From contig QLII01000001.1 in the NCBI GenBank assembly GCA_003259005.1, forward strand, positions 682,001-746,000: a stretch of DNA of 64,000 nucleotides, in the 5' to 3' direction. Below, in pieces: positions 45,433 through 54,759 of this stretch. Under the pieces are notes generated by a model, which saw nothing but the letters and a program-made list of their open reading frames with translations, was not told where the DNA came from and ran no database searches. The DNA comes from Spirosoma telluris. Its GTDB lineage: Bacteria; Bacteroidota; Bacteroidia; Cytophagales; Spirosomataceae. The translations under genes were made by a program, and so were the position numbers. Within the stretch, counting starts at the first letter, position 1; each line of letters opens with the position of its first letter.

Positions 45433-46136
45433 TTAGATTTTACTTAAATAGCGTGGAAACTGCTCTTTCCAGACAGGCCAGTCATGATTACCCCAGGGAC
45501 TTACATCCAACTGGTGACGAATGCCTTTTCGGTTGAGAATACCCGACATCTGGTAGTTGTCGTCTTTACAGAAGTCGTATTCAGATGTTCCCAGGATAAT
45601 ATTCATGTGATGGAATTCACTATTCTGGGCATTGGGTAGGAAATCGGGCGGGTTGTTAAAATAGACATTGTCATCATAGTAACCACCCAAAAAGGATCGA
45701 ATATTGAAGGCTGCCCCCATAGTAAGCAGATGGCCTACCTGCTCCGGGTGTCGAAACGCAAAATTCAATGCGTGATACCCCCAAATGAGGCACCAGATAC
45801 GCCGATTTTCTGAACATTACACTCCCGCTGAATACCCGGAACTAACTCTTCATGCAGAAAGCGGTCGTAGAGAACATGATTCCAGATCCGGGTGCCGGGG
45901 TGCAGGTGTTTGGCATACCAGCTATCGCGGTCAATGCTGTCAATACAATATAGTTTTACCTTTCCCGTCTCCACAAACCAGCGGGCGGTTTCGGTTAAAC
46001 CAAAGTCTTTATATTCATAATAATGGCCCATTGAGGTTGGGAAAAGCACAATGGGATAACCCCAGTTGCCAAACACCAGCATCTCAATATCCCGGCCGAG
46101 GTGATGCGAATACCATTTACGATAATCTTGCTGCAC
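45433..46136 (-). CDS. Esterase-family alpha/beta hydrolase, frame broken at 45778-45782
   Basis: About 235 residues. The GTG at 46134-46136 gives VQQDYRKWYSHHLGRDIEML, the usual start of this family (Y-x-K-W-Y-S-x-x-L-x-R-x-M-E); longer ORF starts run into the divergent gene. The nucleophile elbow is GVSGASFGG, directly at a C5/G5 run; one more G restores FGGYHALNFAFRHPEQVGH. A C-terminal catalytic His fits SPWGNHDWPVWKEQFP. Related to the esterase D / putative esterase family. Ester substrate unknown. Cytoplasmic, no signal seen. Confidence 0.85.
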
Positions 46137-46250
46137 GATGCGATTTGGTTGATGAAAACGTTGAAAATTTCGGTTGAAAATAGAACAAATAGCTGGCTCC
46201 GACAAAAAAGACACGGACAGACATCGAAAAAATTGCCTACTTTGTCGTTT

Positions 46251-47141
46251 GTGAAGATTATCCTTTTGTTATTTTTTGTGCTTATGGCTGACCTTATACC
46301 AGCTCAAACCTGCGCCGAACCACCCACCGTAACTGTTTGGCATGACGATTCATTATACTCCGTTCCGCTCAAACGAATCGTTCATTTAGATATCGTCTTA
46401 CCCCCTGCTTATCAGGCTTCCAGCAAAACGTATCCCGTCCTCTATCTTAACGACGGGCAGGATTTGGGGCGCTTGAAAATGACTTCGGTTCTGGATTCAC
46501 TTTACCAGAAACAAGCCATTCAACCGTTTGTACTCGTGGCCATTCACGCGGGTGACCGAATTCAGGAATATGGAACGGCGGCCCAGGCCGATTATATGCA
46601 TCGAGGCAGTAAGGCAGGCTTATACACCGATTTTATATTGACCGAATTGCTGCCCTATATTAAAAAGCATTACCACGTAAGTACCGATCCGGCGAAGTCG
46701 GTTTTTGCTGGGTTTTCATTGGGAGGCTTGTCTGCGTTCGATATTGTGTTTCATCATCCCGAGCGATTTTCCAGGGTAGGGGTCTTTTCGGGTTCATTCT
46801 GGTGGCGTAGTAAAAGCACGGAAGACGGTTATCGTGATGAAACGGATCGGATTATGCACGACCTGGTTCGCAGGGGAACGTATCACAAACAGCTTAAATT
46901 CTGGTTTGAGACGGGAACTGAAGACGAAACCAGCGACCGTAATAATAATGGCATAATTGATGCTATTGATGATACAATCGACCTGATTCATGAGTTGGAA
47001 AAAAAAGGGTACTACCGTGCCATGGATAATTCCCAAACATCTGACATCAGGTACGTTGAAATCAAAGGTGGAAAACATAATCAGGAGACATGGAGCGCAA
47101 TAATGCCCGATTTCCTGACCTGGGCGTTTCCGCCTAACTAG
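46251..47141 (+). CDS. Secreted esterase-like alpha/beta hydrolase
   Basis: About 297 residues with an N-terminal export signal (VKIILLLFFVLMADLIPAQ). The GTG at 46251 or a TTG at 46242 are the likely starts, since the ORF further upstream overlaps the divergent gene. PF00756-like esterase: YPVLYLNDGQDLG, PFVLVAIHAGDRIQEYG, nucleophile VFAGFSLGGLSAFD, and His in EIKGGKHNQETW. A Ca-loop-like stretch (DRNNNGIIDAIDDTID) is inserted near the end. It could be a deacylase acting on polysaccharide decorations, as the next genes are carbohydrate enzymes. Confidence 0.88.
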   Translation: MKIILLLFFVLMADLIPAQTCAEPPTVTVWHDDSLYSVPLKRIVHLDIVLPPAYQASSKTYPVLYLNDGQDLGRLKMTSVLDSLYQKQAIQPFVLVAIHAGDRIQEYGTAAQADYMHRGSKAGLYTDFILTELLPYIKKHYHVSTDPAKSVFAGFSLGGLSAFDIVFHHPERFSRVGVFSGSFWWRSKSTEDGYRDETDRIMHDLVRRGTYHKQLKFWFETGTEDETSDRNNNGIIDAIDDTIDLIHELEKKGYYRAMDNSQTSDIRYVEIKGGKHNQETWSAIMPDFLTWAFPPN

Positions 47142-47160
47142 TGAACCTACTGGCTAAACC

Positions 47161-47987
47161 ATGATAAAAAAACTGTTGCTGATAAAGACCGTTGCGATCG
47201 CGGTTTTGTTTGCCTTCAAAGGTCCAGAAGTGACAATACCGGTTAGTACAACCAATCCTCTCGCGGCCCCAGACTCATTTGGTCGGATGAGTTTAATGAG
47301 GACGGTCTGCCCGACTCAACAAAGTGGACCTATGAAGTAGGTGGCAACGGTTGGGGAAATAATGAGTTGCAGTATTATACCGAAAAACGTCCCGAGAACG
47401 CCCGAATCGAAAACGGAAAACTTATCATTGAAGCCCGTAAGGAAGACTATCAGGGCAAAAACTACACCTCGGCCCGCTTGCTGACAAAAGGCAAAGTTGA
47501 GTGGAAACATGGCCGGATTGAAGCCTACGCTAAGTTACCGGCTGGGCGGGGAACCTGGCCAGCGGTTTGGATGCTGGGCTCCGATATTTCGACGGTAGGC
47601 TGGCCCCGTTGTGGGGAGATTGATATTATGGAACACGTTGGTTTCGACGAAGGAGTTGTTCACGGAACCATCCATACCGAAGCCTATAACCACGGCAAGA
47701 AGACCCAAAAGGGGAAGTCCGTTTCGGTGAAGAAGGTAGCCTCCGATTTTCATCTCTACGCTATCGAGTGGACTACCGATCAGATTGACTTTTTCGTTGA
47801 TGACCATAAATACTATACCGTTCAGAAAGCAGTGCTGGGCAATGAAGTAGCGCAGTGGCCTTTCGAGCAACCCTTCTTCCTAATCCTGAATGTAGCCGTT
47901 GGCGGTAACTGGGGTGGGCAGAAAGGTGTAGATGAAAGCATCTGGCCACAACGTATGGAGGTTGATTATGTCCGGGTGTACCAGTAA
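47161..47987 (+). CDS. Secreted glycoside hydrolase family 16 protein, frame broken at 47267-47270
   Basis: About 275 residues. ATG at 47161 with a signal-like start MIKKLLLIKTVAIAVLFAFK. One more C at 47267-47270 joins NPLAAP to RLIWSDEFNEDGLPDS, the GH16 opening. The catalytic motif is GEIDIMEHVG (E-I-D-I-M-E), with the aromatic substrate-cleft segment GRGTWPAVWMLGSD before it and NVAVGGNWGG near the end. GH16 enzymes of this type cleave beta-1,3/1,4-glucans (laminarinase or lichenase-like), sometimes galactans. The start is 19 bp after the esterase gene. Confidence 0.92.
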
Positions 47988-48099
47988 GAATATGCCTGCC
48001 TTTGGGATTTTTCTGGTTGACTCTATTGGCTTGATAATCAGATGAAAAAGAATTAATAGAATCCACAACAATCAATTGAATCAACGTTGGCCCAATACT

Positions 48100-48201
48100 T
48101 AATTCAAGTTGCGAGATAATCGCATAGCGACGAGATGTTTGTAGAAAATGAGCAAACTACAAACATCTCGTCGCTATGCGATTATCTCGCAACTTGAATT
48201 A
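48100..48201. repeat. Perfect 45-bp inverted repeat between convergent genes
   Basis: Arms 48100-48144 and 48157-48201 are exact reverse complements, with a 12-nt loop. It ends 2 bp before the galM stop. The longest perfect stem in the window; it fits a bidirectional terminator but is far longer than needed. The words (GCGAGATAATCGCATAGCG) are not seen elsewhere here. Confidence 0.95.
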
Positions 48202-48202
48202 C

Positions 48203-49354
48203 TTACTTCACAGAAAGCTTATAGACCGTTGTGCTTTTATAGGTCTCATTGGGGCGCAAAACGGTTGTGGGGAAATTCGGGTGGTTAGGGGCGTCGGGAA
48301 AATGCTCGGTTTCCAAACAAACCCCAAACCGTTTCGTGAGCGCCACCCCGTCTTTATTCAGCAATTTGCCATTCAGATTATTCGCCGTATAGACTTGCAC
48401 CGCAGGTTCGGTCGTGTACATTTCCATGAAACGACCACTCGTCGGCTCATACACCGTAGCGCCTAATTTCAAGCCTTTCGATAAATTCGTAAATACCCAG
48501 CAGTGGTCATAACCTTTACCGTACCGAATTTGGGTATCGGTTGTATCATTGATGTGGGTACTGATGGCTGTTGGTCGGGTGAAATCGAAGGGAGTTCCAG
48601 CAACGGGTTTCAACTCACCTGTTGGGATCTGCTTGGGATCAGTTGGAAGGTATTTGTTGGCCACTACCATCAATTCGTGGTTCAATACATCGTGCTTCAG
48701 ACCGCTCAGGTTGAAATAAGTATGGTTGGTCAGGTTAATGATGGTGGGCTTATCGGTCGTGGCTTCGTAGTCGATGCGAAGTGCATTATCATTTTGAAGC
48801 GTGTAGGTTACCGTAACGGCTAAATTACCGGGAAAGCCTTGATCACCATCTTTCGACAAATAGCCTAATACAAGAGAAGATTCTTTACCATCAATGATCC
48901 TGGCCTGCCAAAGTTGCTTGTCGAAGCCTATTGGGCCGCCGTGGATGTGGTTACCATTATTATTCTGAGCCAAGGTATATTCCTGCCCATCAATCGTAAA
49001 TTTTCCATTAGCAATCCGGTTGCCAAAACGGCCGATAATAGGCCCCAGACTGGGTGTGCCTTTCAGATAATCGTCAAATGTTGGTACGCTGAGGATAATC
49101 TCTTCCTGTTTTCCCGCCTTGTCGGGTGCCGTCCAGGAGACAATATAGCCACCATAGTTCGTAATTTGCACGACCATCCCTTTTGCATTTCGAAGCGTAA
49201 ACAGGTCGGCTTCCCGGCCGTCAGGAAACGAACCAAACTTTGTTTTGGTAATACCAGCTTTAGGCGGATCAATGGTCGATTCGTCATTGGAAGATGCGTA
49301 TGTCATGCTAGTCAATAAAAGTAACCCGGATAGAGTAAGAACAAGAAATTTCAT
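48203..49354 (-). CDS. galM: Aldose 1-epimerase (mutarotase), exported
   Basis: Interconverts alpha and beta anomers of aldoses such as galactose. The ATG at 49352-49354 gives MKFLVLTLSGLLLLTSMTYA, a signal peptide, so this is a periplasmic form. 383 residues. Conserved GalM segments: NNNGNHIHGGPIGFDKQLW, TNHTYFNLSG, GKGYDHCWVF (catalytic His region) and VCLETEHFPDAPNHPNFP (catalytic Glu). Its neighbours GH16 and a pectate-lyase-type gene suggest it works on sugars released in the periplasm. Confidence 0.95.
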   Translation of the reverse strand: MKFLVLTLSGLLLLTSMTYASSNDESTIDPPKAGITKTKFGSFPDGREADLFTLRNAKGMVVQITNYGGYIVSWTAPDKAGKQEEIILSVPTFDDYLKGTPSLGPIIGRFGNRIANGKFTIDGQEYTLAQNNNGNHIHGGPIGFDKQLWQARIIDGKESSLVLGYLSKDGDQGFPGNLAVTVTYTLQNDNALRIDYEATTDKPTIINLTNHTYFNLSGLKHDVLNHELMVVANKYLPTDPKQIPTGELKPVAGTPFDFTRPTAISTHINDTTDTQIRYGKGYDHCWVFTNLSKGLKLGATVYEPTSGRFMEMYTTEPAVQVYTANNLNGKLLNKDGVALTKRFGVCLETEHFPDAPNHPNFPTTVLRPNETYKSTTVYKLSVK

Positions 49355-49469
49355 GCTGCGAACCAATTTAGGTACGGCGTTAACGATACCGTATGCATGG
49401 CAATAAGCTCAAAAAGCATCTATTTTACCCCACGTTTACAGGTTAATTGCAAATCATTGATTTAGGTAA

Positions 49470-49542
49470 TTAACCACAGAGGCACGGAGAACACAGAGAA
49501 ATTGCGTTTCAAACTCTGTGTTCTCCGTGCCTCTGTGGTTAA
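49470..49542. repeat. Perfect 29-bp CACAGAG-family inverted repeat
   Basis: Arms 49470-49498 and 49514-49542 are exact reverse complements (TTAACCACAGAGGCACGGAG and on), with a 15-nt loop, in the 434-bp divergent spacer between galM and the lyase gene. It is therefore between promoters, not between gene ends. Confidence 0.92.
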
Positions 49543-49788
49543 CTGTTTTTGATCAGTGGTCTTCTTTTAGGTCTATTAACGCTCTATTCTACATCCTTTT
49601 CTAAATGCTGATACGTATTTTACTAGTGGATGATAATATCCTATACATTGCCGAAAAAATGATATAGATATTGCCCTATTTTTTAGCCTTATTTTGATGT
49701 TAATATACAATCTGAGCATTCGTTGGTGCCCAGCGTCTGGTTTAGAAAACGAGTTGAAATCAAATTCACTCAACAGAAACCCTGTCCA

Positions 49789-51430
49789 ATGAAAAAACGT
49801 AGTATTTCCCTGGTCGTTTTCGCTGCTTTGCTACTAGGCCAAAACGCTGCCTGGGCGCAGTATCCGACTATTCCGGCAGATGTTCAGAAAGCCAGCGATG
49901 ACTTGCTGAATGAATCGCGACGGCAGTCGGACATTGCCTGGTTAAAGGCTTTACCCATTATTAAAAAAGAAGCGCAGGAGGGTAAACCCTATGTGCCTTG
50001 GGCAGCCCGCCCTGTCGATTTGCCCCAGGCCCACATTCCAGCGTTTCCCGGTGCTGAAGGTGGTGGCGCTTACACATTTGGTGGGCGGGGTGGTAAAGTA
50101 ATCGTGGTAACCAGTCTGGAGGATCGCGGTCCCGGAACCTTGCGGGACGCTTGTGAGCAGGGGGGAGCCCGCACCGTAGTGTTTAACGTGGCGGGTATTA
50201 TTCGATTGAAAACACCCCTGATAATCAGAGCTCCTTATATCACCATCGCTGGTCAAACAGCACCGGGCGATGGCGTTTGTGTAGCGGGTGAATCGGTCTG
50301 GATCAATACGCACGATGTCATTGTTCGCTACATGCGTTTCCGCCGGGGCGAAACCAACGTAGGTCGTCGTGACGATTCGATTGGTGGTAACCCAATTGGC
50401 AACATCATGATCGATCATGTATCGGCAAGCTGGGCCTGGACGAGAATATGTCGATGTACCGCCATATGTATAACGACAGTACGGGCAAGCCACTGGAAGA
50501 AAAGCTCCCAACAGTGAATATCACCATTCAGAATTCGATTTTCTCCGAAGCCTTAGATACCTGGAACCATGCCTTTGGCAGTACCCTGGGGGCGAAAATT
50601 GTACGTTCATGCGCAACCTCTGGGCCGACAATGCGGGCCGAAACCCGTCGATTGGCTGGAATGGAATCTTCAATTTTACGAATAATGTGATCTTCAACTG
50701 GGTGCACCGCTCAACCGATGGGGGCGACTACACGGCTATGTACAATATTATTAATAACTACTACAAGCCGGGGCCTCAAACGCCGAAAGATTCACCCATT
50801 GGCTATCGGATTTTAAAACCGGAATCGGGACGTAGTAAATTAGACCATCGGGAGTTTGGTCGGGCCTATGTGAACGGGAATATTGTAGAAGGACATGATA
50901 AGGTGACGAAAGACAACTGGGATGGGGGCGTTCAGATTGAAGATATGCCCAATGCTGGCCAATACACGGCCAGCATAAAATGGAAAGAGCCCCTTCCGAT
51001 GCCTAAGCTTACGATTCTGTCGGCGCAACAAGCCTACGAGTATGTGTTAGCGAACGCAGGGGCTGCTCTTCCTAAGCGTGACCCCGTCGATACACGCATT
51101 CTGGAGCAGGTTCGGACTGGAAAGATTACCTACAAAGAAGGGGTAAAGCTGCCCGAAACGCAGTTCAAACACCGCCGTTTGCCCATCGACTCCTATAAGA
51201 ATGGCATTATTACTGACCCTATGCAGGTGGGAGGTTATCCTGAGTATAAAGGCACGCCTTACGTCGATTCCGACATGGATGGTATGCCGGATACCTGGGA
51301 AACCAAAAACGGATTAAATCCGAAAGATGCGTCGGATGCCAGTCTGGATAAAAACAAAGATGGCTATACGAACATTGAAGATTACCTGAACAGTGTTGTT
51401 CCGATTCAATCGGTACGGCCAAGAACGTAG
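49789..51430 (+). CDS. Secreted pectate-lyase-like protein (PL1 type), two frame breaks
   Basis: About 548 residues repaired. Signal peptide MKKRSISLVVFAALLLGQNAAWA. Right-handed beta-helix lyase with AFPGAEGGGAYTFGGRGGKV, TLRDACEQGGARTVVFNVAG, YITIAGQTAPGDG and MIDHVSASW, as in PL1/pectate trisaccharide lyases. Breaks: G run 50432-50434 (restores SASWGLDENMSMYRHM) and G run 50588-50592 (restores FGSTLGGENCTFMRNLWADN). The C-terminus has two Ca-loop-like repeats (DSDMDGMPDTWE, DKNKDGYTNIEDYL), dockerin or TSP3-like, usual in secreted lyases of this phylum. Probably cleaves pectin or a related uronate polymer. Confidence 0.9.
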
Positions 51431-51444
51431 CCTGTTGTTTATCA

Positions 51445-51556
51445 TTTCGTTTTTTGTCATTCCGACTTTAGGAGGAATCCACTCCGGCGGCCCGGTCAAG
51501 CTTGACTATCAGGAGAGTCGAGATTCCTCCTAAAGTCGGAATGACAAAAAACGAAA
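51445..51556. repeat. Perfect 35-bp inverted repeat, TCATTCCGACTTTAGGAGG family
   Basis: Arms 51445-51479 and 51522-51556 are exact reverse complements with a 42-nt loop. It sits between two same-strand polysaccharide genes, starting 15 bp after the lyase stop. Confidence 0.93.
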
Positions 51557-51592
51557 CCATGACAAAATATAGTCCTAACCTTCCCTGAATCC

Positions 51593-54500
51593 GTGCTTAA
51601 ACCCAGCCTTCTTATTCCTCTGCTCTGCTTGACAATCGCCTTCGGGCGTATTGGAAACCTATGTGCACAGGGAAATAAACCGGCTAAAAAACAGCCTGTG
51701 TCGCTTGGCCAGCAGGGGCGTTTAGTTTATGCTCCAGACGAGTTAGGCAACCGCATTCCTGATTTTTCGTACTGCGGCTATAAAGCGGGCGAACAGGCTA
51801 TACCGAATGTAGCCATAGCCATTGTGGTGCCCTTTCGAAAGGGCGACGCGACGCGACGGATACAGGCGGCCATTGAGTATGTATCGTCTCTACCCCTTAA
51901 TAGCGATGGTTTTCGAGGGGCTGTTCTACTCGAAAAAGGCGTTCATGAAGTGTCCGGAAGCCTGAAAATTGCCGCTTCGGGTGTCGTGCTGCGGGGAAGT
52001 GGTATGGGCGCTGGTGGAACTACCATTCTCGGAACGGGCTTCAGTCGGGATAATCTGATTACGATTGGGCGGCATTCCATTTCGGCGGAAAACGACCGAC
52101 AAATAGCCGCAGCCGTATCAATTACAGACAGGTATGTACCGGTTAATGCCAGCAAAATTCATGTTGCGAACGCAACTGAGTTTAAGGCCGGTGACCTTGT
52201 ACAGATTCGCCGACCATCTACAAAAGAGTGGATACAAAAACTAGGAACTGACCAGTTTGGTGGAGGGATTTCGTCTCTCGGCTGGAAACCCGGTCAACGT
52301 GATCTGTACTGGGATCGGCAAATCACCACCGTGAGTGGCTCCGAACTAACACTCGATGCGCCACTAACGACAGCTCTGGATTATGCTTATGGCGGAGGCA
52401 CTATCGCCCGTTACACATGGGCGGGCCGAATCGCGCAGTCAGGCGTAGAAAATCTGAAACTCGAATCCACCTACGATAAGGCCAATCCGAAGGATGAAGA
52501 TCATCGCTGGATGGCTATCGTTCTCGAAAACGTACAGGATGCCTGGGTTCGGCAGGTGGTTTTTAACCACTTCGCTGGCTCGGCTGTGATCGTTCAGGAA
52601 ACGGCAAAACGCATTACTGTCGAAGATTGTCAATCGCTGGAGCCGGTTTCCGAAATCGGGGGGAACGACGCAATACGTTCTTTATTCGAGGGCAACAGGT
52701 TCTTTGTCAGCGTCTTTACTCTGAATTTGGCTACCACGATTTTGCGATTGGCTATTGTAGTGCCGGGCCTAATGCCTTTGTGCAGTGTGAGGCTCACTTG
52801 CCATTCAGCTTCAGTGGCGGTATTGATAGCTGGGCGTCGGGTGTATTGTTCGATGTAGTGAATAGTGATGGCAATGCCCTGCGGTTTGCCAATCTTGGTC
52901 AGGATGGACAAGGGGCTGGCTGGAATGCTGCCAATAGTGTTTTCTGGCAATGTACAGCTGCTCGTATTGAGAATTACCAACCCCCAACGGCGCAAAACTG
53001 GGCATTGGGCACCTGGGCACAGTTTGCCGGAGATGGCTATTGGGATATGTCAAACGAGCATATCCAGCCCCGAAGCCTATATTATGCTCAGCTAAAAGAC
53101 CGATTAGACGATAATTTGACAGGTCGAGCCATTCTCCTACCAGTTGAATCGGAAGCGTCGAGCAGCCCGAAAGTTGATGTAGCCGCAGCCTTAACCCGGC
53201 AGTCTGTCAATCCAGCCCCGACATTATACGATTTTATCACGGCGGCTTCAACGCGTCAATCCATTCCAACGGCAACGAATGCCCGGTCGATTGAGGCAAT
53301 TGGTTTGCCAAAAGACCAAGTCCAGGCCAAGGCAGCACCCATGCAGATTCAGCAGGGAAGGTTAGTTCGGGGAAGTGTGCTCCTAACAGGCCGACGGCAG
53401 GAAGTGCCCTGGTGGAATGGCAGCGCCCGGCCCTATGGCTTGGCTAACGCCAAACCCCACATCACTCGCTTTGTGCCGGGCATGACAGGTCGCGGGCTGA
53501 CCGATAATCTGGACGCTATGACCGATTCCATGAAGGCTGACAACATCGTTGCTATTGACCATAACTATGGACTTTGGTACGACCGTCGGCGGGATGATCA
53601 CGAGCGCATTCGTCGGATGGATGGTGAGGTATGGCCTCCGTTTTATGAATTGCCATTTGCCCGAAGCGGTAAGGAAACCGCCTGGGATGGCCTGAGTAAA
53701 TACGATTTAATGAAGTACAATAACTGGTATTGGAGCCGCCTGAAACAGTTTGCCGATCTCGCCGACCAGAAAGGGCTGGCGCTTGTTCACGAGAATTATT
53801 TTCAGCATAACATTATTGAAGCGGGTGCCCACTATGCCGATTTCCCCTGGCGACCTGTCAATAATATCAACAAGACGGGCTTCCCTGAACCCGTTCCTTA
53901 TGCAGGAGATAAACGGATTTTCATGGCCGAGCAGTTTTATGATGTGTCGCATCCGGTTCGGCGGGCGTTGCATCGGGCTTACATCCGCAAGTGCCTGGAT
54001 AATTTCGCGGCTAACTCAGGTGTGATCCAATTGATCGGCGCCGAATTTACGGGGCCGTTACACTTTGTTCAGTTCTGGATTGACACCATCAGCGAATGGG
54101 AAAAAGAAACCGGCAAAAAGGTGATCGTGGGCCTAAGTACCACCAAAGACGTTCAGGATGCCATTCTTGCCGATGCCAAACGGGCATCAGTCATTAATCT
54201 GATCGACATTCGGTTCTGGCATTATCAGGCCAACGGTACGACCTATGCCCCAGCTGGCGGGCAAAATCTGGCTCCACGACAACACGCCCGCCTGGTCGCT
54301 CCGAAGAAGACATCCTTTGAAAAAGTCTATCAGGCCGTACGGGAATACCGACAGAAATTTCCTGAGAAGGCAGTTACCTATGCTGCGGATAATTATGATA
54401 CGATGGGCTGGGCAGTATTTATGGCTGGAGGTGCGATCCCCAACATTCCAGCGGTTTCCGACCCTCAGTTTTTAGCTGATGCCACCCAGATGCAACCCAT

Positions 54501-54759
54501 TGATTTACCCCAAACGCCCGCAAACCAGTGGGCAATGGGCGACGAAAAAACGGGCTATATTCTGTACAACGAATCAGTAAATCCTATTCAGCTTGATTTA
54601 ACCAGGGCAACAGGCTCGTTCTCGGTTAGTTACGTGAATCCCAAAACGGGGCAACTGACAAAATCCAATGAAGTGCTTAAGGGTGGCAGTGTCGTTAGCC
54701 TGAAAAACCAGTCGGGAGGCCCGGACGTGATTTGGGTTAAAAAAGGTAAAGGATTATGA
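51593..54759 (+). CDS. Secreted beta-helix plus DUF6298-like protein, frame broken at 52658-52663
   Basis: About 1055 residues repaired. The GTG start at 51593 leads to a signal peptide (LLIPLLCLTIAFG). The first about 500 residues form a right-handed beta-helix (GVVLRGSGMGAGGTTILGTG, AITVEDCQSLEPVSEIGG), joined by one added G to ERRNTFFIRGQQVLCQRLYS. The second half looks like a TIM-barrel glycoside-hydrolase-like domain (NIVAIDHNYGLWYDRRRDDH, QLIGAEFTGPLHFVQFWID, RFWHYQANG), as in DUF6298 proteins of pectin and hemicellulose loci. A small beta domain closes it. Activity unknown. The stop overlaps the next start by 4 bp. Confidence 0.75.

Noticed and set aside
46101..46250. N-terminal extension of the secreted esterase
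   Set aside because: It overlaps the 5' end of the divergent esterase gene and lies before the hydrophobic signal sequence.
48100..48201. Terminal inverted repeats of an insertion sequence
   Set aside because: The arms are only 12 bp apart; nothing is enclosed and no transposase is present.
49723..49788. Upstream extension of the lyase ORF
   Set aside because: The extra 22 residues do not form a signal peptide; the ATG at 49789 does.
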